Source of the DNA: Microvirga sp052114605
Lineage (GTDB): Bacteria > Pseudomonadota > Alphaproteobacteria > Rhizobiales > Beijerinckiaceae
Length of the DNA stretch: 64,000 nt
NCBI RefSeq assembly: GCF_052114605.1
Contig: NZ_JBFRFB010000009.1
Coordinates: 62,001 to 126,000 of the forward strand
Direction of reading: 5' to 3'
This document shows, in pieces, positions 58,525 through 64,000 of the stretch. The notes beneath the pieces were generated by a model. That model was not told where the DNA came from, made no database searches, and was given only the letters and a program-made list of their open reading frames with translations. The translations under genes were made by a program, and so were the position numbers. Position 1 is the stretch's first letter; each line of letters opens with the position of its first letter.

Positions 58525-59136
58525 GGTAATACTCAAGTGTCATGTTCTGCATTTGTTCTTGACAAAAGCCTTCCCCTATGGCTAAGGTTCCCCGGTCCAG
58601 CTTCGCGAGGGACGCGCCCGAGGCGTCGGTTGCGGAGGCTGGATACGGTTCTGACGGAAAGGGGCGTCGCATCCCCGGACGGTCAGGGTTTCGAGCGGGG
58701 AGGAAGAGGCGCTGAGCTTGTTCGGGCAGGCTGCGTCGACGCTCCCCCAGCCTCGCCGGTGCTGGAGCTGGATCTCCAGGGCCGCGCTTGAACAAGCGCC
58801 GTGAAGCGTCTCTGAGGGTTCGTCCCTGATGGCGCCGGAGCGTCGAGGCCGGGATCGAAAAGCCGTGCGCGGGAGGCGGTTGCAGCTTCCCCTCCGGGCG
58901 GATCTCCCGTCCCGACCCATCTTCGCGCTCCCGCCAAGGATCGCGAGGCTTCAAACCGCGTCCCGCGCGTCCCTCTCCACGACGGACCAAGCCAGGACTA
59001 GCCGGAAGCCACTCGCCCGAATAGGCGGGAACGCCGGAACATGCCCCTCATTTCGCCCTTCGTCCTTGACTTCCCCGGCCTCCCATGGATGTTGCGCGTA
59101 ACTTCGAACCAGCAGGCTTTTTCCATGTCCGCCTCC
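58525..59136. other. Unexplained 600-bp high-GC leader or non-coding RNA upstream of aspS
   Basis: No reading frame here is convincing in either direction. The stretch begins with a good promoter (58559-58587) and contains several strong short hairpins, for example GGGGCGTCGCATCCCC near 58662 and GCGCTTGAACAAGCGC near 58784. It may be a structured 5' leader of aspS, an independent RNA, or a decayed gene. Confidence 0.5.
58559..58587 (+). promoter_or_regulatory. Promoter upstream of the aspS leader
   Basis: TTGACA (58559-58564) and CTAAGG (58582-58587) are 17 nt apart. A transcript from here would have a leader of about 530-540 nt before aspS unless it ends earlier. Confidence 0.6.
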
Positions 59137-60945
59137 ATGCACCGTTACCGTTCCCATACCTGCGGCGCGCTCCGCGAATCCGATGTCGGGCAGGTCACCC
59201 GCCTCTCCGGGTGGTGCCACCGCATCCGTGACCATGGCGGCGTACTGTTCATCGACCTGCGTGACCATTACGGCATGACGCAATGCGTGATCGACCCGGA
59301 TTCCCCGGCCTTTAAGCTCGCCGAGACGGCCCGGTCCGAGTGGGTGATCCGCGTGGACGGCAAGGTGCGCAAGCGCCCGGCGGGCACCGAGAACGCCGAG
59401 CTTCCCACCGGCATGGTCGAGGTCTACATCACGGATATCGAAGTGCTCGGCCCGGCGGATGAGCTGCCGATGCCTGTCTTCGGCGACCAGGACTACCCGG
59501 AAGAGACGCGCCTCAAGTACCGCTATCTCGACCTGCGCCGCGAGAAGCTGCACAACAACATCATGAAGCGCGGCGCCATCGTCGACTCGCTTCGCACCCG
59601 CATGAAGACCAGCGGCTTCTTCGAGTTCACGACACCGATCCTGACGGCCTCCTCGCCCGAAGGCGCTCGCGACTTCCTCGTGCCCTCGCGCATTCATCCC
59701 GGCCAGTTCTACGCGCTGCCGCAGGCCCCGCAGCAGTTCAAGCAGCTGATCATGATGTCCGGCTTCGACCGGTACTTCCAGATCGCGCCCTGCTTCCGCG
59801 ACGAGGACCCGCGCGCCGACCGTCTGCCCGGTGAGTTCTATCAGCTCGACGTGGAGATGAGCTTCGTCACGCAGGAAGACATCTTCCAGACCATGGAGCC
59901 GGTGATCCGCGACACCTTCAAGGAATTCGCGGACGGCAAGCCGGTGACGGACGTGTTCCCGCGCATCCCGTATTTCGAGTCCATGCTGAAATACGGCTCC
60001 GACAAGCCGGACCTGCGCAACCCGCTCATCATCGCCGATGTGTCGGAGGTGTTCGAGCGCGAGGACGTGACCTTCAACGCGTTCAAGAACGTGGTGAAGG
60101 GTGGCGGCGTCGTGCGCGCCATTCCGGCCACGGGCGCAGCCTCGCAGCCGCGCTCCTTCTTCGACAAGCTCAACGACTGGGCCCGCTCGGAAGGCGCGCC
60201 CGGCCTCGGCTATATCGTGTTCGAGGAAGAGGGCGGCCAGATCGTCGCCAAGGGCCCGATCGCCAAGTTCATTCCGGAAGCGGCTCAGGCCGTCATCCGT
60301 GAGAAGGCGGGCATCAAGGCAGGCGACGCGGTGTTCTTCTCCGCAGGCAATGAGGACAAGGCTGCCTCGCTCGCCGGCAAGGCGCGCGTGCGCATCGGCG
60401 ACGAGCTGGGTCTCGGCAACAAGGACCAGTTCGCTTTCTGCTGGATCGTCGACTTCCCGCAATACGAGTGGAACGAGGAAGAGAAGAAGATCGACTTCTC
60501 TCACAACCCGTTCTCCATGGGCAACATGGACCACGACGAGTTCATGGCGCTTAATCCGTCGGACAAGGACAAGATCCTCAAGATGACGGCATTCCAGTAC
60601 GACATGGTCTGCAACGGCTACGAGATGGCCTCCGGCTCGATCCGTAACCACCGCCCTGACCGTATGGTGAAGGCGTTCGAGATCGCAGGCTACGGCGAGC
60701 AGGAAGTCATGGACCGTTTCGGCGGCATGTACCGCGCGTTCCAGTACGGCGCGCCTCCGCATGGCGGCATGGCGGCGGGCGTGGATCGCATCGTGATGCT
60801 GCTCTGCGGCGCGCAGAACCTGCGCGAAATCACGCTCTTCCCCATGAACCAGAAGGCGGAAGATCTGCTGCTCGGCGCACCCTCCGAGGCGACACCCAAG
60901 CAGCTGCGTGAGCTTCACATCCGGACGAATCTGCAGGAGAAATGA
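59137..60945 (+). CDS. aspS: Aspartyl-tRNA synthetase
   Basis: A 602-residue class II synthetase. N-terminal OB-fold anticodon domain (TRLSGWCHRIRDHGGVLFID), then class II motif 1 region (RTRMKTSGFFEF), motif 2 (CFRDEDPRADRLPGEFYQLD), a GAD-type insertion (about 290-430) and motif 3 (GMAAGVDRIVMLL). Bacterial-type enzymes with GAD in organisms that carry GatCAB are often non-discriminating, charging both tRNAAsp and tRNAAsn. ATG 59125 is an alternative start with slightly better spacing. Overlaps the glycosyltransferase gene by 4 nt. Confidence 0.95.
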   Translation: MHRYRSHTCGALRESDVGQVTRLSGWCHRIRDHGGVLFIDLRDHYGMTQCVIDPDSPAFKLAETARSEWVIRVDGKVRKRPAGTENAELPTGMVEVYITDIEVLGPADELPMPVFGDQDYPEETRLKYRYLDLRREKLHNNIMKRGAIVDSLRTRMKTSGFFEFTTPILTASSPEGARDFLVPSRIHPGQFYALPQAPQQFKQLIMMSGFDRYFQIAPCFRDEDPRADRLPGEFYQLDVEMSFVTQEDIFQTMEPVIRDTFKEFADGKPVTDVFPRIPYFESMLKYGSDKPDLRNPLIIADVSEVFEREDVTFNAFKNVVKGGGVVRAIPATGAASQPRSFFDKLNDWARSEGAPGLGYIVFEEEGGQIVAKGPIAKFIPEAAQAVIREKAGIKAGDAVFFSAGNEDKAASLAGKARVRIGDELGLGNKDQFAFCWIVDFPQYEWNEEEKKIDFSHNPFSMGNMDHDEFMALNPSDKDKILKMTAFQYDMVCNGYEMASGSIRNHRPDRMVKAFEIAGYGEQEVMDRFGGMYRAFQYGAPPHGGMAAGVDRIVMLLCGAQNLREITLFPMNQKAEDLLLGAPSEATPKQLRELHIRTNLQEK

Positions 60946-61796
60946 CCCGCAGCGACGTCACCGCTATCGTCGTGACCTTCGACAGCGCCCATGCGCTGCC
61001 GGAGTGTCTCGGCGCGTTGCGGGCGGATGGCGTGCCCATGCTCGTGGTGGACAACGCCTCCACGGATGACACCATCGCGATAGCCGAAGGGCAGGGCGCG
61101 CGCGTCATCCGCAATCCCCGCAACGAAGGCTACGGCCGCGCCAATAACAGCGGCGCGCGGGCGGCGGACACGGAGTTCGTGCTCGTCGTCAATCCCGATT
61201 GCATTGTGGATTCTGGTGCAGTCGCTACGCTCATCGATGCGGCGCGGCGCTATCCCGATGCCGCGCTCTTCGCGCCGCAGATCATCGAGCCAAACGGACG
61301 CGTGTTCTTCCAGCCCCGCTCGCTGCTCTCGCCCTATCTCCACAATCCAACCGGCAAGCTCGTGCTGCCGGAAGGCGAGGCCTGCACGGCGTTTCTCTCG
61401 GGCGCGTGCTTTCTCGTTCGGCGCGATGTCTTCCTCAAACTCGGCGGCTTCGACGAGAACATCTTTCTGTTCTACGAAGACGACGATCTCTGCCGCCGCA
61501 TCGCGGATGTCGGTTCAGCACTTATCTATGTGCCCCAGGCCGGCGTGCGTCACGGGCGTGGCCGGTCGAGCGAACCGAAGCGCGGACGGATCTACGCCTC
61601 CCGCTGGCACCAAGCCTGGTCGCGGGCTTATGTAAGCCTCAAATACGGCCTGCCGAACCCGGCGCCCGGCATGTTCGCGGTCAATGGGCTCAAGGCACTC
61701 GGGGCCTACCTCACGTTTCAACGCAAGCTCATCGAGCGCTACGGCGGTTCGGCAGCGGGCGCCTGGGCTGCGATGATGGGGCGTAAGGCGTTTTAA
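60942..61796 (+). CDS. Family 2 glycosyltransferase
   Basis: A 284-residue GT-A fold transferase. AIVVTFDSAHALPECL at the start, NASTDDT, and the metal motif VVNPDCIVD are visible; LSGACFLVRRDVF and FLFYEDDDLCRR are typical of rhamnosyltransferase-like WbbL proteins acting on surface polysaccharide. It starts inside the aspS stop (ATGA), so its dose tracks aspS. Confidence 0.92.
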   Translation: MTRSDVTAIVVTFDSAHALPECLGALRADGVPMLVVDNASTDDTIAIAEGQGARVIRNPRNEGYGRANNSGARAADTEFVLVVNPDCIVDSGAVATLIDAARRYPDAALFAPQIIEPNGRVFFQPRSLLSPYLHNPTGKLVLPEGEACTAFLSGACFLVRRDVFLKLGGFDENIFLFYEDDDLCRRIADVGSALIYVPQAGVRHGRGRSSEPKRGRIYASRWHQAWSRAYVSLKYGLPNPAPGMFAVNGLKALGAYLTFQRKLIERYGGSAAGAWAAMMGRKAF

Positions 61797-61807
61797 ACAC
61801 GCCCCTC

Positions 61808-61951
61808 TGTCATTCCGGGGCGAGCGAGAGCGAGAGCCCGGAACCCATAACCACGGCGTCTCCAAGAAGAGTGCTGCGGCATTCGCTCGCTTTATTCTGC
61901 ATGTGCGGTGGTTATAGGTTCCGGGCTCGCCTGCGGCGCCCCGAAATGGCA
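61808..61951. repeat. Long palindromic repeat (TGTCATTCCGGGGC family)
   Basis: Arms TGTCATTCCGGGGCGAGC...GGAACCCATAACC and GGTTATAGGTTCCGGG...GCCCCGAAATGGCA lie between convergent genes; the right arm has two mismatches from its partner. Confidence 0.75.
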
Positions 61952-61963
61952 GAAGTGGTCACC

Positions 61964-62584
61964 TTAACCACACTGCGTGTGCAGCACCTTCACCGCCGCC
62001 ACCAACTCCCTGATCCGGTCGCTCTGCAGAAGCGGAATGAGCGTCGCGATCTTCTCACGCGGCAGATCCCACCAGCGTGCCTCTAACAGCGCCGCGATGG
62101 TCGCCTCGTCGAAACGATAGCGGATCACCTTGGCCGGGTTGCCGCCGACGATGGCATAGGGCGGCACGTCCTTCGTCACCAATGCATGTGCCGCTACGAC
62201 GGCCCCGTGGCCGACAGTGATACCAGACATGATCATCGCGCCCGAGCCCAGCCACACGTCATGGCCGATGACCACGTCGCCCCTTGAGGTGTGGTAATCC
62301 TCGGTCGCGGGGGCATGGGGCCAGAGCTCCCGGAAGGCGGAGAAGGGGAAGGTCGTGCCCCAATCGGTCCGGTGGTTGCCACCGAGCAGGATCTCGACCT
62401 TGTCAGCGATGGAGCAATAGCGCCCAATGGTCAGCTTCCGGCCGGATTCGGGAAAACGCACCTTGGGACGGCCATAGGAGAACTCCCCGATGTCGTAGCC
62501 GTAGCGCCCGGCCATGCGGGCGAGGTGCAGGCGGGTCTGGTTGTGCGGGTTGCGCCAATTCTTCAGACGATGGCCGAGTTTCAT
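61964..62584 (-). CDS. CatB-related hexapeptide O-acetyltransferase
   Basis: A 206-residue left-handed beta-helix acetyltransferase (XAT class). Repeats are clear in DVVIGHDVWLGSGAMIMSG and ITVGHGAVVAAHALVTKDV, with the family ending AIVGGNPAKVIRYRF. The catalytic His is likely in GGNHRTDWG. Acceptor is unknown; despite the CatB name, chloramphenicol need not be the substrate. Start at MKLGHRLKNWR. Confidence 0.9.
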   Translation of the reverse strand: MKLGHRLKNWRNPHNQTRLHLARMAGRYGYDIGEFSYGRPKVRFPESGRKLTIGRYCSIADKVEILLGGNHRTDWGTTFPFSAFRELWPHAPATEDYHTSRGDVVIGHDVWLGSGAMIMSGITVGHGAVVAAHALVTKDVPPYAIVGGNPAKVIRYRFDEATIAALLEARWWDLPREKIATLIPLLQSDRIRELVAAVKVLHTQCG

Positions 62585-62683
62585 CTGGCAACGCCGTCCG
62601 GGTGAGAAGAACATTGACGACAAGGGGGCAGGGCGCGCACAAGAGCCTCCAGAACGTAACGGTTGGTGCAAGGAGCGTTGGGG

Positions 62684-64000
62684 ATGGGAGACAACATCTC
62701 GCAGGATCTGAAATCGGGAGCGATGTTCTACCATCAGTACCCGCGCCCCGGAAAGCTAGAGATCCAGCCGACCAAGCCTCTCGGCAATCAGCGCGACCTG
62801 GCTCTGGCCTATTCTCCGGGCGTTGCGGCCCCCTGCGAGGCCATTGCCGCCGATCCCGCGCAGGCCGCCAATCTCACATCCCGCCAGAACCTCGTGGCCG
62901 TGATCTCCAACGGCACGGCGGTCCTCGGCCTCGGCGATATCGGCCCGCTCGCCTCCAAGCCCGTGATGGAAGGCAAGGCTGTCCTGTTCAAGAAGTTCTC
63001 CGGCATCGACGTGTTCGACATCGAGGTCGCGGAAAAGAATGTGGACAAGCTCGTCGAGGTGATCGCTGCGTTGGAGCCCACCTTCGGCGGCATCAACCTC
63101 GAAGACATCAAGGCCCCCGAATGCTTCGAGGTGGAGGAGCAGCTGAAGGCCCGCATGGGCATTCCGGTGTTCCATGACGACCAGCACGGCACCGCGATCA
63201 TCGTGGGCGCCGCCGTCACGAACGCGCTGGAGCTTGCAGGCAAGCGCATCGAGGACGTGAAGATCGTCACCTCGGGCGCGGGCGCTGCGGCGCTCGCCTG
63301 CCTCAACTTGCTGGTGTCGCTCGGTGCCAGGCGCGAGAACATCTGGGTCACGGATATCGAAGGCGTGGTCCATGACGGCCGCAACGAGCTCATGGACCGC
63401 TGGAAATCGGTCTATGCGCAGAAGACCGATGCCCGCACGCTCAGTGATGTAATCCCGAACGCGGACGTGTTCCTCGGCCTGTCGGCCGGCGGCATCCTGA
63501 AGCCGGAACTGCTCGCCAAGATGGCGCCGCGTCCGCTGATCATGGCGCTCGCCAATCCTTACCCCGAAATCATGCCGGAAGAGGCCGAGGCCGCGCGTCC
63601 CGACGCGATGATCTGCACGGGCCGCTCCGACTATCCGAACCAGGTCAACAACGTCCTGTGCTTCCCCTACATCTTCCGTGGCGCCCTCGATGTGGGTGCT
63701 ACGACCATCAACGAGGAGATGAAGGCCGCAGCCGTGAAGGCGATTGCGAGCCTTGCTCGCGAAGCCCCGTCCGAAGTGGTGGCGCGCGCCTATGGCGGCG
63801 AGGCGCATCCCTTCGGCAATAAGTCTCTCATTCCGAGCCCCTTCGATCCGCGCCTGATCCTGCGCATCGCGCCGGCTGTGGCGAAGGCCGCCATGGATTC
63901 CGGTGTCGCCACGCGGCCGCTGGAGGATCTCGAGGCCTATGCCGATTCTCTCGGCCGCTTCGTCTTCCGCTCCGGCTTCATCATGAAGCCGCTCTTCTCG
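62684..64000 (+). CDS. maeB: NADP-dependent malic enzyme, MaeB type, partial
   Basis: At least 439 residues; cut by the window end. Malate to pyruvate and CO2. Malic domain (AYSPGVAAPCEAI, GTAVLGLGDIGPLASKPV with the Lys region, FHDDQHGTAIIV), then the NADP-binding Rossmann motif (TSGAGAAALACL). The last residues (FGNKSLIPSPFDPRLI, then MKPLFS) approach the phosphotransacetylase-like domain of large MaeB. AAGGAGCG lies before the ATG. Confidence 0.95.
   Translation, partial: MGDNISQDLKSGAMFYHQYPRPGKLEIQPTKPLGNQRDLALAYSPGVAAPCEAIAADPAQAANLTSRQNLVAVISNGTAVLGLGDIGPLASKPVMEGKAVLFKKFSGIDVFDIEVAEKNVDKLVEVIAALEPTFGGINLEDIKAPECFEVEEQLKARMGIPVFHDDQHGTAIIVGAAVTNALELAGKRIEDVKIVTSGAGAAALACLNLLVSLGARRENIWVTDIEGVVHDGRNELMDRWKSVYAQKTDARTLSDVIPNADVFLGLSAGGILKPELLAKMAPRPLIMALANPYPEIMPEEAEAARPDAMICTGRSDYPNQVNNVLCFPYIFRGALDVGATTINEEMKAAAVKAIASLAREAPSEVVARAYGGEAHPFGNKSLIPSPFDPRLILRIAPAVAKAAMDSGVATRPLEDLEAYADSLGRFVFRSGFIMKPLFS

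Noticed and set aside
58537..58990. Overlapping frames of 84 to 215 codons in the aspS leader
   Set aside because: Several frames on both strands are open at once, Arg/Pro-rich and without convincing starts, which is what high-GC non-coding DNA gives.
58951..60918. 655-codon open frame opposite aspS
   Set aside because: It is the mirror of aspS in high-GC DNA; the protein has no family features while aspS shows all class II motifs.
61964..62584. Chloramphenicol resistance determinant
   Set aside because: The protein is CatB-like in fold only; this class includes many polysaccharide and metabolite acetyltransferases and no resistance context is seen.

Overview
The window is high-GC, gene-dense chromosomal DNA of an alphaproteobacterium. 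An HdaA-type DnaA regulator next to polyphosphate kinase, a full GatCAB amidotransferase, TRAP and MalFGK-type uptake systems, RTX proteins ending in FFVI, and many rhizobial-style intergenic palindromes all point to Hyphomicrobiales. A Methylobacteriaceae or Microvirga-like organism is my best inference, but no rRNA is present to prove it. I see no insertion sequence, prophage, CRISPR array or rRNA operon.

Layout. 1-2358: start of a branched-chain-type ABC ATPase operon with an acyl-CoA ligase (minus strand). 2593-5100: small, mostly secreted orphan proteins and a gene-poor stretch with a possible small RNA. 5131-12810: the most coherent accessory locus. It holds quinate/shikimate dehydrogenase, type II dehydroquinase and a TRAP transporter on the minus strand, facing two tandem GntR regulators and a fused 3-dehydroshikimate dehydratase on the plus strand. 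Together they read as uptake of quinate or shikimate and conversion to protocatechuate. 12947-20224: two RTX calcium-binding proteins with the same C-terminal secretion module, flanking a YbaK-type deacylase, a Crp/Fnr regulator, an alpha/beta hydrolase and a tRNA-Gln. 20320-25923: ruvX and a sugar ABC transporter (binding protein, two permeases, ATPase).

26056-34842: UPF0173 hydrolase, gatC, gatA and gatB interrupted by other genes, a divergent ArsR/EamA exporter pair and a GDSL esterase. 35079-41101: class III cyclase with a zinc-ribbon N-terminus, two glutathione transferases, GNAT acetyltransferase, small secreted proteins and ndk. 41215-45389: a membrane-anchored ClpP-like protein whose stop overlaps the start of a molybdopterin oxidoreductase. 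46099-54942: purM-purN (minus) and a conserved run of phosphatidyltransferase, AI-2E-type permease, hdaA, ppk and ppx (plus). 55044-64000: 2OG-Fe oxygenase, Nudix hydrolase, RNase D, a WYL-like protein, aspS behind a long unexplained leader, glycosyltransferase, hexapeptide acetyltransferase and a malic enzyme cut by the window end.

Two themes recur. Intergenic gaps carry several families of long palindromes, some nested inside one another, including between gatC and gatA and between dctP and dctQ. Several very short reading frames (25-57 codons) in the gaps look like membrane micro-proteins or gene remnants.
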